Source: CAZIBG01 sp964536985
GTDB lineage: Bacteria; Patescibacteriota; Saccharimonadia; Saccharimonadales; AWTP1-31
Assembly (NCBI GenBank): GCA_964536985.1
Contig: CAZIBG010000001.1
Span: 1-64,000, forward strand
Length of the DNA: 64,000 bases
Direction of reading: 5' to 3'
Shown piece by piece: positions 23,480 to 32,494 of this stretch. The position numbers were made by a program, and so were the translations under genes. Below the pieces are notes generated by a model. That model saw only the letters and a list, made by a program, of their open reading frames with translations, had not been told where the DNA came from and did not search any database. Each line of letters starts with the position of its first letter. The first letter of the stretch is position 1.

Positions 23480-24127
23480 ATGCGTGTAAATAAATTCGTG
23501 GCACAAGCCACCGGTATGTCGCGGCGAAAGGCCGATGAGGCTATTGAATGGGGAAGGCTACAAGTAAACGGCGTCGTCGTTACGGCCGGCTTTGATGTCC
23601 AAGAAAACGATAAAGTCGTCCTCGATGGCAAGCCGATAGCCAAACCAACTACCTATCAAACAATCATTCTCAATAAGCCAAGCGGCTACGTAGTCAGCAG
23701 GGACGGTCAGGGCAGCAAGACGATCTATGAGCTACTACCAGAGTCTTTTGAGCACCTAAAGCCCATTGGACGGCTCGATAAAGCCTCATCCGGCCTATTA
23801 TTAGTTACTAACGACGGCGATCTTGCACAACGGCTCACACATCCAAGTTATAAAAAAGAGAAGGTCTACGAAATCGAGCTATATATTCCATTAAAGGAAG
23901 AGGATCGTCGAGCCATAGAGAAGGGCGTCAAGCTAGAAGATGGCATTAGTCGTTTACAGCTCGACGGCAAAGATAAAAAATGGACGGTCACCATGCACGA
24001 AGGCCGTAACCGCCAGATCCGACGCACCTTCGAAAAGCAAGGCTACACCATCGCCAAGCTACACCGCACCCAATTTGGCGACTACTTCTTGCAAGGCACT
24101 GCGCCAGGCACCCACCGACTGGTCTAA
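23480..24127 (+). CDS. 16S/23S rRNA pseudouridine synthase, RsuA/RluB family
   Basis: A 215-aa protein. The N-terminal S4 domain (RVNKFVAQATGMSRRKADEAI) binds rRNA. The catalytic domain has GRLDKASSGLLLVTNDG with the essential Asp in RLDK (about 98), and the C-terminal EGRNRQIRRTFEKQGY segment. The enzyme converts a specific uridine in rRNA to pseudouridine. A TATAAT (23466-23471) lies 8 nt before the ATG, so the transcript is probably leaderless. RsuA versus RluB cannot be separated here. Confidence 0.92.
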   Translation: MRVNKFVAQATGMSRRKADEAIEWGRLQVNGVVVTAGFDVQENDKVVLDGKPIAKPTTYQTIILNKPSGYVVSRDGQGSKTIYELLPESFEHLKPIGRLDKASSGLLLVTNDGDLAQRLTHPSYKKEKVYEIELYIPLKEEDRRAIEKGVKLEDGISRLQLDGKDKKWTVTMHEGRNRQIRRTFEKQGYTIAKLHRTQFGDYFLQGTAPGTHRLV

Positions 24128-24128
24128 C

Positions 24129-24782
24129 TTACTGCTGCTCCAGGTATTGATTATGAACCCTCTTGGCCCTGAATAAGCAACGAATATTGTCAGCTACGAT
24201 TCTGCCCACAAGGGTCAACCCTAACCCCTGCGACAATCCAACGTAATAGAATAAGCCACTTGATTCTGGTGCGTGTTCACCCCTAAATACGCCGAACCTG
24301 TGAGCGCCGTAAGCTCCTGCAACAGTCAAAACAGACGAGCCCAGCTTGTAGGCCCTGGAGACCCCTGCTACATGAGGTAATACATCAAGATGCTCGGTCC
24401 CGTATTTATTGATCAGGTTCTTACCGCTATAACTAAGGCCGTAGTCTCGGGTCCCATCGTCATTATCTACAGCATTTAGTAGCTTTGCTTCTGCTGCTGC
24501 ACGTAATGCTATGTCTTGGTCCAGAGACTGAAAAGAATCAGGCTCTTCTCCATCTACTTTTGCTCGTAGGTATTCAGCGACATGGATAGCCGCCTCAGTA
24601 ACTTGTCCTTCTTTACGAGTGTAGTTAGGGTTAATCTCACCGATTCGAGTAGGTGAATTCGCGGAAAACATTTCGCCACTTAGGGCAGCCTCCACCATGG
24701 GCACAATGTTTTCTGCTGTTGGTCTATGTACAACGAGTGATCCTCTTATTGGCATGGGCTTCATTAAAACATAGTCATTCAA
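24129..24782 (-). CDS. hypothetical protein, 217 aa
   Basis: Convergent with the pseudouridine synthase gene, whose end is 1 nt away. The protein begins MNDYVLMKPMPIRGSLVVHR and has a soluble N-terminal half rich in acidic helices, then a Gly/Ala/Val-rich stretch (about 145-200) that could be two weak membrane segments (SSVLTVAGAYGAHRFG and LFYYVGLSQGLGLTLVG). No family is recognised. Codon use resembles neighbouring genes. Confidence 0.6.
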   Translation of the reverse strand: MNDYVLMKPMPIRGSLVVHRPTAENIVPMVEAALSGEMFSANSPTRIGEINPNYTRKEGQVTEAAIHVAEYLRAKVDGEEPDSFQSLDQDIALRAAAEAKLLNAVDNDDGTRDYGLSYSGKNLINKYGTEHLDVLPHVAGVSRAYKLGSSVLTVAGAYGAHRFGVFRGEHAPESSGLFYYVGLSQGLGLTLVGRIVADNIRCLFRAKRVHNQYLEQQ

Positions 24783-24827
24783 ATGGTACTAGCTAACAGA
24801 GAGAATTTGTGGTAAAATAAGCATCAA

Positions 24828-26183
24828 ATGGCGAAAAAATTACCGATTGTAGCAATTGTCGGACGTGCAAACGTTGGCAAGTCCACCTTATTCAACAAAA
24901 TCCTCCACAGACGAGAGGCTATAGTTGCTAATGAGGCCGGTACAACACGTGACAGCATTATGGCTAAAGCCGAATATGGCGATAACCAGTTCTGGCTTGT
25001 AGATACCGCTGGTATCAAAGACCCTGAAGATGACTTTGAATTTACCATCCAGGAACAAATTGTTCAAGCTGCCGACAGTGCTGACGTTATCTGGGTAGTC
25101 ATCGAGGGAACGACCATTATTACCGAAGAGGATCGCCGTGTTGCGAAGATGGCTCTCAAGAGCAAAAAGCCTGTCTTTTTAGTTGTAAACAAAATGGATA
25201 AAGCACCTAAAAAGAGCTTTGAAGACTTTGAAAGACTTGGTATTAAGCCCATCCTTCTAGTCAGTGCTACTCAGAATGCAGGCATCGAGGAGCTTCTTGA
25301 TCGTCTCGTAGCCCAGATTCCTAAGGCCAGCATAACTGAGGCCGACGACCGCTTTAGAATCGCTATTATCGGACGGCCCAATGTTGGAAAGTCCCAACTA
25401 TTCAACACACTAGCCAAGAAACAACAGGCGATTGTTGCCGACCGCGCTGGCACAACTAGAGACATTAACCGTACGGTGGTCAAATATCAGGGACGAGAGA
25501 TAGAAATTCTGGACACCGCTGGTATCCGTAAAAATGGAAAAATCGAAGTTGGAATCGAGAAGTTCAGCGTCATTCGTACCTTAGCCGCCATTGAGCAGGC
25601 CGATGTTTGCGTCATGCTGATGGACGTTAATGAACTTAACACCCAGCTTGATCAAAAAATTGCCGGTATGGTCAAAGACTCCGGCAAGGGGATGATCCTG
25701 GTCATCAGCAAGTGGGACAGTATTGACGAAGAAAAAACAGAATTCACCCGCGATCAAATTGCCGCCGAACTACGCTTTAACTTCCCATTTGTGCCATGGG
25801 CACCACTTATTATCACTAGCTCTGTAACAGGGCAGAATGTTACTAAGATTTTTGAAATTGCCCTCGAAATCGAGGAACGACGTAAGCGTACATTCGTCAC
25901 TAGCGAACTAAATCGCTGGCTCCGTGATGTAGTTGCTAAGCATCCACCAGCTGGACTCAAGAATCGCAACCCAAAGCTAAACTATATTGTCCATGAAGAC
26001 GACAACCCTATTCCAAGCTTTAAGGTATTTGGTGCTCATACTAAGTTCCTCCACTGGAGCTACAAACGTTACATGGAACGAGCGTTCCGAGAGACATACG
26101 ACTATACAGGATCTCCTGTGCAATTTTGGTTTATCGAAAAGCATGTTACGCACAAGCACGGCACCCGACCAACAGAAGACTAG
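24828..26183 (+). CDS. der: ribosome-assembly GTPase Der (EngA)
   Basis: A 451-aa double GTPase. First G domain: GRANVGKSTL, DTAG, NKMD. Second: GRPNVGKSQL, DTAG, SKWD. The C-terminal KH-like domain carries PPAGLKNRNPKLNYIVH. Der acts in maturation of the 50S subunit. Length is normal. A TAAAAT box (24813-24818) lies 9 nt before the ATG with no Shine-Dalgarno site, which fits leaderless translation. Confidence 0.97.
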   Translation: MAKKLPIVAIVGRANVGKSTLFNKILHRREAIVANEAGTTRDSIMAKAEYGDNQFWLVDTAGIKDPEDDFEFTIQEQIVQAADSADVIWVVIEGTTIITEEDRRVAKMALKSKKPVFLVVNKMDKAPKKSFEDFERLGIKPILLVSATQNAGIEELLDRLVAQIPKASITEADDRFRIAIIGRPNVGKSQLFNTLAKKQQAIVADRAGTTRDINRTVVKYQGREIEILDTAGIRKNGKIEVGIEKFSVIRTLAAIEQADVCVMLMDVNELNTQLDQKIAGMVKDSGKGMILVISKWDSIDEEKTEFTRDQIAAELRFNFPFVPWAPLIITSSVTGQNVTKIFEIALEIEERRKRTFVTSELNRWLRDVVAKHPPAGLKNRNPKLNYIVHEDDNPIPSFKVFGAHTKFLHWSYKRYMERAFRETYDYTGSPVQFWFIEKHVTHKHGTRPTED

Positions 26184-26194
26184 TAGACAACACC

Positions 26195-26617
26195 GTGCCA
26201 GCTCAAACATTTGAACAAAATCTAGACAACGCCCTGGCGATCATGGGCGCCTCTCAATACGGAAGAATTGACGAGGCATTAACCTTTGATGCCGATATGC
26301 GTTATACCGCAGAACTACTGGAGATATTCACCGAACATCGTTCGGTACGTGTCGGCGAATATGCATTACTCTTTGTCCTAGAAGAGGAGCCAGACAAGAC
26401 TTCGGATCCGAGCCGCTGTTCATGGCTCGCCTCAATTATCAATTTTGCTTATGTAGACGACACTAATGTAGGGCGTAGTGCTGGTGGCGTAATCGTCCCT
26501 CATCAGAATCGACCCTTTAGAAGTTATCCTCAATTTGCCGAGATCGACGCTATAGAACTTAGATGGACAGATATCCGACCAGATTTCGATCCTACTCCAT
26601 ACTTATTTGGTAATTAA
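26195..26617 (+). CDS. hypothetical protein, about 140 aa
   Basis: It starts at a GTG 11 nt after the der stop codon (VPAQTFEQNLDNALAIMG); an ATG at 26243 is an alternative. Soluble, mixed alpha/beta, ending DFDPTPYLFGN. No family is recognised. The frame fills the gap between der and pth, and is probably co-transcribed with der. Confidence 0.5.
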   Translation: MPAQTFEQNLDNALAIMGASQYGRIDEALTFDADMRYTAELLEIFTEHRSVRVGEYALLFVLEEEPDKTSDPSRCSWLASIINFAYVDDTNVGRSAGGVIVPHQNRPFRSYPQFAEIDAIELRWTDIRPDFDPTPYLFGN

Positions 26618-26634
26618 GCTATACTTTTAGTTAT

Positions 26635-27279
26635 ATGGGATTATTCAGTAAGAAACCGATTCAGAACTCGTCGCATGCTCCGCTCTATACGCTTAGCAGC
26701 CAAACTACGGTTCTTCTGGTAGGGCTTGGCAATCCTGGCAGCGAGTACGATGGCACCCGACATAACATTGGTTATAGTGTCCTAGACGAATTCGTAGCCA
26801 ATAACAGCGAGTTTGGCTCTTGGGTTAAGAAAAAGGACCTAAAGTGTCTCATAACGACTGGAACACTCGGAAACGCCCGTGTTATTGCCATTAAGCCAAC
26901 AACCTTCATGAACGAAAGCGGGCAAGCGGTTCGCGCCGTCCAAGATTTTTATAAAATACCCAGCGAAAAAGTAGTCGTTATTCATGACGAATTAGACATT
27001 CCATTCGGACAGATCAAAATCAAAAATGGCGGCGGTACAGCAGGGCATAACGGGTTAAAATCTATCACCAGCCACATCGGCGAGCACTTCGGCCGCATCA
27101 GAATTGGAATCAACAGCGAACACCGCATCAAAACAGACGAAAAAGACTTTGTACTAAAACCATTCAGCAAGGAAGAGCAAAGCCATCTTCCTAATCTCAC
27201 TCGTGAAACCGGTGCTATTCTCACCGAATATATCTACGGCGGTAAGCTCAACCCCGATACTCGTAGTTTTCTTATCTAA
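26635..27279 (+). CDS. pth: peptidyl-tRNA hydrolase
   Basis: A 214-aa enzyme that releases tRNA from dropped-off peptidyl-tRNA. After a 24-residue N-terminal extension come VGLGNPGSEYDGTRHNIGY with catalytic His in RHN, KPTTFMNESG with the substrate-binding Asn, HDELD with catalytic Asp and GGGTAGHNGLKSI. The C-terminus is the usual basic/amphipathic tail. TATACT (26620-26625) lies 9 nt before the ATG, so it may have its own leaderless promoter. The last 4 nt overlap the convergent 27276-27851 gene. Confidence 0.96.
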   Translation: MGLFSKKPIQNSSHAPLYTLSSQTTVLLVGLGNPGSEYDGTRHNIGYSVLDEFVANNSEFGSWVKKKDLKCLITTGTLGNARVIAIKPTTFMNESGQAVRAVQDFYKIPSEKVVVIHDELDIPFGQIKIKNGGGTAGHNGLKSITSHIGEHFGRIRIGINSEHRIKTDEKDFVLKPFSKEEQSHLPNLTRETGAILTEYIYGGKLNPDTRSFLI

Positions 27280-27851
27280 TCAACAAAACGAAGATTTGGC
27301 TGTTCGTAGTCAACCGTCACGACCTTGCGAATCGCTGGGGATAGGCCCATGTGCCAACTGGCAGACAAATTAACAGTTTCACCGTCTACGGTCTCTATTG
27401 GTTGCCTCAGTAGCATTACATCGCCCAATCCGTATGTTTCTACATATCCGGGATACACATCACCCGCGAAATATTCGTCATCTGCCGAAAAACAGGCATC
27501 TTCACCGTCTATCGGTATGAGTATGCTCAAGCCCGATCTAACACCTCGGTCAATATGGGGAACGGCTTTTCCATTATATTTGGGTATTTCTATCACGTCA
27601 CCGATACGGACCAATCCAGGTGTATCAATATCCACATCATCAAAAAGATCAAAAAATCCTTTAAGCTCTGGGGCCTTGTTATCGTGAACAAGAAGCGAAG
27701 GCACCTTTGGTACGCCTTGCCTCAATGCCCATACACTCTCTGGGCTGAGGACGTTACCGATTTTTACTGCGTTATTACGTAGGCAGCTAATAGCTGCTTC
27801 TCGCTCAAAGCTCGTAAAACCATCTCTGTTTGGTCGCATAACTCTACTCAT
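27276..27851 (-). CDS. hypothetical protein, possible 2OG-Fe(II) oxygenase-like fold
   Basis: 191 aa. The spacing of H-x-D in AVPHIDRGVRSGLSILIP, a later His in SASWHMGLS and a nearby Arg in AIRKVVTVDYE is reminiscent of the double-stranded beta-helix of 2-oxoglutarate/Fe(II) dioxygenases. Overall similarity is too weak to be sure, and a cupin-type fold is equally possible. Convergent with pth. No signal peptide. Confidence 0.5.
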   Translation of the reverse strand: MSRVMRPNRDGFTSFEREAAISCLRNNAVKIGNVLSPESVWALRQGVPKVPSLLVHDNKAPELKGFFDLFDDVDIDTPGLVRIGDVIEIPKYNGKAVPHIDRGVRSGLSILIPIDGEDACFSADDEYFAGDVYPGYVETYGLGDVMLLRQPIETVDGETVNLSASWHMGLSPAIRKVVTVDYEQPNLRFVD

Positions 27852-27904
27852 AAATACAGTATTATTGTAACATGTTTATGCGTAATTTGCAATAGAATAA
27901 ATAC

Positions 27905-28256
27905 CCCGGAAACATAAAGAGCCTACAGAGGGGGTGGGCACCGCTGTAGGCTCATTACACCCTTCAACCCACCCGAGCGAAGCATCAGCGCCTATTAAAT
28001 ATACGGGCCTGTGCCGCCCCTAGACGGGCTAGGGGACATCGATGTGACTCACTTTGAATTCGGGGTTCCAATGCTATCGAAATAGCAGAGGGACAGTTAA
28101 AGGGGTTAGTCTGTTTTAGAGCGCTGTACTTCGGTAAACCGAGGACAGCGAAGAAAGTGGAGGGTAACAACTTTGGATCGCACGCTCTAAAACAATCTAA
28201 CAATTGTTAGAATTTGGGGTAGAAGGTACGTAAAACCTAAAAATTAGGAATTACAA
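27905..28256 (-). ncRNA. candidate large structured RNA of about 350 nt, family unknown
   Basis: A strong minus-strand promoter (28263-28291) faces this gene-free stretch. Perfect pairings: 11-bp GTTTTAGAGCG/CGCTCTAAAAC (28113-28123 with 28183-28193) enclosing two smaller hairpins; CCCCTAG/CTAGGGG (28017-28035); GCTAT/ATAGC with a UUCG loop on the minus strand (28073-28086); 10-bp GAGCCTACAG/CTGTAGGCTC (27919-27953). The loop of the last hairpin (GGGTGGG, plus strand) can pair with CCCACCC (27968-27974), forming a pseudoknot. Size and complexity suit RNase P RNA, tmRNA or a similar RNA, but I see none of their conserved motifs. Confidence 0.55.
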
Positions 28257-28262
28257 GTTGCC

Positions 28263-28291
28263 ATAGTAACAAGAAAGTTACATAATGTCAA
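28263..28291 (-). promoter_or_regulatory. promoter of the structured RNA
   Basis: -35 TTGACA (28286-28291), 17-bp spacer, -10 TACTAT (28263-28268) with a TGT extension. It is one of the best promoters in the window and points away from dprA. Confidence 0.65.
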
Positions 28292-28333
28292 TACTATTTA
28301 TTGTTTTTGAGGGAAAAGCAATTTTATATTCTT

Positions 28334-29185
28334 ATGGTAATAAACAAGGTAATGGTAACAGATCACAAAGAGTTGTCTCAGCTGCAAATGCTAACACAGC
28401 CAGTTACTCAATTGTTTTCTGTTGGAAACTTTGTGGAACTACTTGGTAAGCCCATGGTGGCTATTGTTGGCAGTAGAAAAGTTAGCACCTATGGCCGTGC
28501 AGTAACATCTAAGCTAGCTCACGCCTTAGCGCGTGCCGGAGTGGTGATTGTCAGCGGATTGGCGCTTGGCGTCGATTCTATCGCCCACAAAGCAGCATTG
28601 GATGCAGGAGGAAGAACAATAGCCATATTACCCAGTGGTCTAGATAAAGTATACCCAGCCAGCCATTACCCACTTGCAAAGCGAATCACTCAGCAGGGTG
28701 GTGCAGTGATAAGTGAATATCCGGAAGGGACTGGATCGCCGAGGAAGTATCAGTTTATCGCGCGAAACCGGATTATAGCTGCGCTCAGTCGTGGAGTAAT
28801 CATTACCGAGGCTGCCGCCAAGAGTGGCAGCTTACATACCGCAAGTTTTGCGCTCGAACAGGGTATAGAAGTTTTTGCGGTGCCAGGAAATATAACATCA
28901 GAGCTTTCGGTTGGTACAAACGACCTCATCAAAGCGGGGGCTCATCCTATTACCACAGCTCAAGATGTGTTAGAGGTACTGCAAATTCGGCCTTCAACAA
29001 ATCCCGTAGCCAGCGATATTCCTGGAACACTCATTACAAGTGCGCTTGGGTCTTCGATTATGACTACATCTCAGCTACTGGAACGCACTCGGTTACAGCC
29101 TAGTCAACTCCTTCAATCACTCACTAATCTAGAGATTGCCGGTGTGATTCAGCAACCAGGACCTAATAGCTGGAGTTTGATGTAG
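28334..29185 (+). CDS. dprA: DNA processing protein DprA
   Basis: About 283 aa from the ATG at 28334; an ATG at 28352 with AAGG just upstream is an alternative, and TTG at 28301 is less likely. DprA protects incoming single-stranded DNA and loads RecA during natural transformation. The Rossmann-like core shows GSRKVSTYGR, VSGLALGVDSIAHKAAL, LPSGLDKVYPASHYPLA, RNRIIAALSRGVIITEAA and KSGSLHTASFALEQG. A C-terminal winged helix (about 230-283) is present. The N-terminal SAM-like domain seen in longer DprA proteins is missing. It faces away from the structured-RNA gene. Confidence 0.95.
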   Translation: MVINKVMVTDHKELSQLQMLTQPVTQLFSVGNFVELLGKPMVAIVGSRKVSTYGRAVTSKLAHALARAGVVIVSGLALGVDSIAHKAALDAGGRTIAILPSGLDKVYPASHYPLAKRITQQGGAVISEYPEGTGSPRKYQFIARNRIIAALSRGVIITEAAAKSGSLHTASFALEQGIEVFAVPGNITSELSVGTNDLIKAGAHPITTAQDVLEVLQIRPSTNPVASDIPGTLITSALGSSIMTTSQLLERTRLQPSQLLQSLTNLEIAGVIQQPGPNSWSLM

Positions 29186-29294
29186 CTATTTGCAATTGTT
29201 TCAAAAGTACCGTACTCTAACGCTCTGTGACCCAGAAATAGCTTGCAGCAAAAGCAATGCTATACTTAAACCTTAAGCAGATCTATACATATAT

Positions 29295-31616
29295 ATGGCA
29301 AAAAACTTAGTTATCGTCGAGTCCCCAGCAAAAGCAAAAACTATCGAGAAATACCTCGGTAAAGATTTTCACGTCCTTTCTTCTATCGGTCATATCCGTG
29401 GGATTGCCAAGAAAACCAAAGACGGAACAGAGGCTATTGATGTTAAGGCCGGCTTTAAGACTACTTACGAAATTGACCCCGAAAAAAAGAAAACCGTCGC
29501 CGAGCTCAAAAAAGCCGTCAAAGCCGCTGAATCTGTTTGGCTGGCAACTGATGAAGACCGCGAAGGAGAGGCTATTGCCTGGCACCTCTGTGAAGTGCTT
29601 AATCTCGATACTAAGACCACTAAGCGTATTGTCTTCCACGAAATTACCAAGAATGCTATCGAAGAAGCCGTCAAGAACCCACGCACAATAGATATGCAAC
29701 TAGTCGAGGCACAGCAGGCCCGACAGATCTTGGACCGCATCGTAGGTTTCGAGCTTTCACCAGTGGTCTGGCAAAAAGTTCCTGGTGGAAAGTCCGCTGG
29801 ACGCGTCCAATCTCCTGCAGTCCGACTACTCGTAGAACGAGAACGAGAAATTCGTGCTTTCGAAGGGTCGGCTTCCTATAAAGTTACTGTCGAGCTATCT
29901 GTTAAAGGTGCCACTATGAAAGCGGAGCTGCCCAAGAAGTTCGACAGCGAAGATAAAGCTCACAAATTCCTAGAGAGTCTTATCGGAGCAAAGTTCACCA
30001 TCAGCAATGTCGTCACAAGTCCCGGCACCCGCAATCCAGCCCCACCGTTTACTACTAGTACCTTACAACAAGAGGCTAACAGCCGCCTCGGCTTTGGAGC
30101 CAAAGCCACCATGGGTTCTGCTCAAAAGCTTTACCAAGAAGGTAAGATCACCTATATGCGTACTGACTCGGTTAATCTTAGCGGCCAAGCCCTATCTCAG
30201 ATCACCGATTATGTAACAACCACTTACGGTAAGGAATACCATCAGTTTCGGACATTTAAAACAAAATCCAGTGGTGCCCAAGAAGCCCACGAAGCAATAC
30301 GCCCAACTGATGTATCTGTCGAAAAGGCTAGCGGTGACGCCTACAATCAAAAGCTCTACACACTTATCCGGAACCGCGCCCTAGCTAGTCAGATGGCCCC
30401 AGCTAAACTAGAAAAGACTACTATTACCATCGCCATTTCTACCTCTACGGAAGTACTGGAGGCTAAAGGCGAAGTAATCCTGTTTGATGGTTTCCTTAAA
30501 GTTTATGGAACCAATAAAAAAGAAGATGACATCTTGCCTCCAGTAGCCGCTGGGGATGAACTTGGCTGTCAAAGCGCCACTGCCAAGCAAGTTTTTGCCC
30601 GTCCGCCCGCCCGCTACTCAGAAGGTGCATTAGTTAAAAAACTAGAAGACCTGGGAATTGGTCGTCCAAGTACCTACGCCACTATTATTAACACCGTCCA
30701 GGTCCGTGGCTACGCTCTTAAGGGCGAATCCGAGGGCGAGCCCCGAGATGTCGTTGTCTTATCGCTCAAAAAAGATACAGTCGAGCGAGAAGTCGTTCAA
30801 GAAAAGACCGGTTCAGACAAGGGTAAACTCGTGCCGACTCCAGGCGGCGAAGTACTGACTGACTTCCTAAACGATCATTTCGATCAAGTTGTAGATTATG
30901 ATTTTACCAAGGAAGTTGAGCAGGAGTTCGACGATATTGCCGAGGGCAAACTTGAGCGCAACAAGATGCTACAAGAGTTCTACGATCCATTCCATAAACT
31001 TATCGAAAATTCAGGGGTCATCAAGCGCAGCGACGTTGCCCAGGCCAAAGAAATTGGTAAAGATCCTAAGACTGGTAAAACCATTATCGCTCGATTTGGC
31101 CGCTTTGGGCCAATGCTCCAGATGGGCGAGGCAGATGATAAGACGGCAGATGGCAAGGACGACAAGCCGCGCTTCGCACCAATGCCTACTGGTACTCGCA
31201 TCGAAACAGTCACCCTAGAAGAAGCACTGGTAATGTTCAAACTTCCTCGCACCGTCGGCAAAACCGATGAGGGCGAAGACATCAAAGCCAACATCGGCCG
31301 CTTTGGCCCCTATATACAGGTCGGTAAGCTGTTTGTGAGCATCAAACCACTTGATCCTCATGATATTACCCATGCGCAGGCTCTAGAGCTTTACAAAGCC
31401 AAACTTAAATCTGAAGCAGAGAAGAACATTGCCGAATTCGAGGATGGCGTCAAAGTGTTAAACGGACGTTATGGCCCCTACATCACTGACGGTAAGAAAA
31501 ACGCTAAGATTCCTAAAGATACCGACCCTAAGAAGATCACCCATAAAGAAGCACTCAAGATCCTGAAGGATGCACCTACTGCAAAGGGTCGCTTCGCTCG
31601 CAAAGCCAAAAAATAG
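29295..31616 (+). CDS. topA: DNA topoisomerase I
   Basis: A 773-aa type IA topoisomerase that relaxes negative supercoils. The Toprim domain starts VIVESPAKAKTIEKYLG and includes DEDREGEAIAWH. The active-site Tyr is in ITYMRTDSVNLS (about 298). The C-terminal third has glycine-rich repeats (RFGRFGPMLQMG, NIGRFGPYIQVG, NGRYGPYITDG) instead of Cys4 zinc fingers, followed by a Lys-rich tail. It has its own promoter: TATACT at 29263-29268 with a TGC extension. Confidence 0.97.
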   Translation: MAKNLVIVESPAKAKTIEKYLGKDFHVLSSIGHIRGIAKKTKDGTEAIDVKAGFKTTYEIDPEKKKTVAELKKAVKAAESVWLATDEDREGEAIAWHLCEVLNLDTKTTKRIVFHEITKNAIEEAVKNPRTIDMQLVEAQQARQILDRIVGFELSPVVWQKVPGGKSAGRVQSPAVRLLVEREREIRAFEGSASYKVTVELSVKGATMKAELPKKFDSEDKAHKFLESLIGAKFTISNVVTSPGTRNPAPPFTTSTLQQEANSRLGFGAKATMGSAQKLYQEGKITYMRTDSVNLSGQALSQITDYVTTTYGKEYHQFRTFKTKSSGAQEAHEAIRPTDVSVEKASGDAYNQKLYTLIRNRALASQMAPAKLEKTTITIAISTSTEVLEAKGEVILFDGFLKVYGTNKKEDDILPPVAAGDELGCQSATAKQVFARPPARYSEGALVKKLEDLGIGRPSTYATIINTVQVRGYALKGESEGEPRDVVVLSLKKDTVEREVVQEKTGSDKGKLVPTPGGEVLTDFLNDHFDQVVDYDFTKEVEQEFDDIAEGKLERNKMLQEFYDPFHKLIENSGVIKRSDVAQAKEIGKDPKTGKTIIARFGRFGPMLQMGEADDKTADGKDDKPRFAPMPTGTRIETVTLEEALVMFKLPRTVGKTDEGEDIKANIGRFGPYIQVGKLFVSIKPLDPHDITHAQALELYKAKLKSEAEKNIAEFEDGVKVLNGRYGPYITDGKKNAKIPKDTDPKKITHKEALKILKDAPTAKGRFARKAKK

Positions 31617-31622
31617 CGGCAT

Positions 31623-32303
31623 ATGAAATACTGGCATTCGCAAACATTTCTTGCTCCGACAAAGAAGGGGGTAGTGTTTTTCCTCTGTGCTCATGACACT
31701 AAACTCAAGTCATACAGATCCTCTGTCAAACAACTAACCAAGCTTGGCTACGATGTTGTAGGCTACGAATTTGACCCAGATATAATCCATTCGGGCAACC
31801 CAGCACTCCTACCTAACCTAGTGGTCAAGATCAGGGAAGATATCCAGAAAATCATCTCTTCAGACTATCCTCGCGCCAAAGACATTGGCCTTTTTGGCAG
31901 CAGCCTCGGTTCTTTTATCTCCTATAACATTCTCGATATTCCAGAAGTTTCGTGGGTTGTTATGAATACCGGAGGCAACATGGCAAAGGGTGTTTGGGCA
32001 TTGCCACGCTCTCATAAGGCGTTTACCAGACAAGGCGTGACACTGGACCAACTAGAAAAAGCCTGGGATGCTATCCAAAACCCTGTATGGAATAAGCCTC
32101 AAGGTACACGCGTGCTCCTCTTAGCAAGCACCGGCGACAAACTAGCCACCGTAGCCGACGCCCAAACTGCCCACGAGTATATGCTAGCCCACGGTGTTAA
32201 CTCAAAGTTTGTAGTCATGCGACAACTCAGCCACAAATACACCATAGTCCGCAACCTAGCCAGAGTAAACTGGCTCATTAGGCACTTACCTCAGGAAAAA
32301 TAA
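31623..32303 (+). CDS. alpha/beta hydrolase-fold protein
   Basis: A 226-aa soluble protein. The nucleophile elbow is GLFGSSLGSFISY (Ser near 98). The likely acid is in LLASTGDKLATVADA and the His in LSHKYTI near the C-terminus, in the order expected for the fold. The substrate is unknown; the family includes esterases and peptidases. It starts 7 nt after topA and is probably co-transcribed. Confidence 0.7.
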   Translation: MKYWHSQTFLAPTKKGVVFFLCAHDTKLKSYRSSVKQLTKLGYDVVGYEFDPDIIHSGNPALLPNLVVKIREDIQKIISSDYPRAKDIGLFGSSLGSFISYNILDIPEVSWVVMNTGGNMAKGVWALPRSHKAFTRQGVTLDQLEKAWDAIQNPVWNKPQGTRVLLLASTGDKLATVADAQTAHEYMLAHGVNSKFVVMRQLSHKYTIVRNLARVNWLIRHLPQEK

Positions 32304-32419
32304 GTAAGGTTTTCCACATATTTGTATCTTAAGCAGAAACATACTGCAGTAATATTGACATACAATCTTTGTGCTTATGCTGCGAGTTGATGCTACAATA
32401 AGTACATAAAACTATATGT

Positions 32420-32448
32420 TTGACTTAATTCATCATTAGTTATATAAT
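32420..32448 (+). promoter_or_regulatory. promoter of the sigma-4/HARE regulator gene
   Basis: TTGACT (32420-32425), 17-bp spacer, TATAAT (32443-32448), the best promoter match in this part of the window. The leader of about 40 nt carries an AGGAAA Shine-Dalgarno before the ATG at 32495. Confidence 0.7.
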
Positions 32449-32494
32449 TATACCTAACTGAGTTATAAATCAACAGTAATCAGGAAACCTAAAC

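Noticed and set aside
27985..28203. A 72-codon minus-strand frame in the pth-dprA interval
   Set aside because: It overlaps the strongly structured RNA region, has no Shine-Dalgarno and reads like non-coding sequence.
27905..28256. Identification as RNase P RNA, tmRNA or 6S RNA
   Set aside because: Size fits the first two, but I see no GAGGAAAGTCC-type core, no tRNA-like T-arm with CCA end, and no long symmetrical hairpin.
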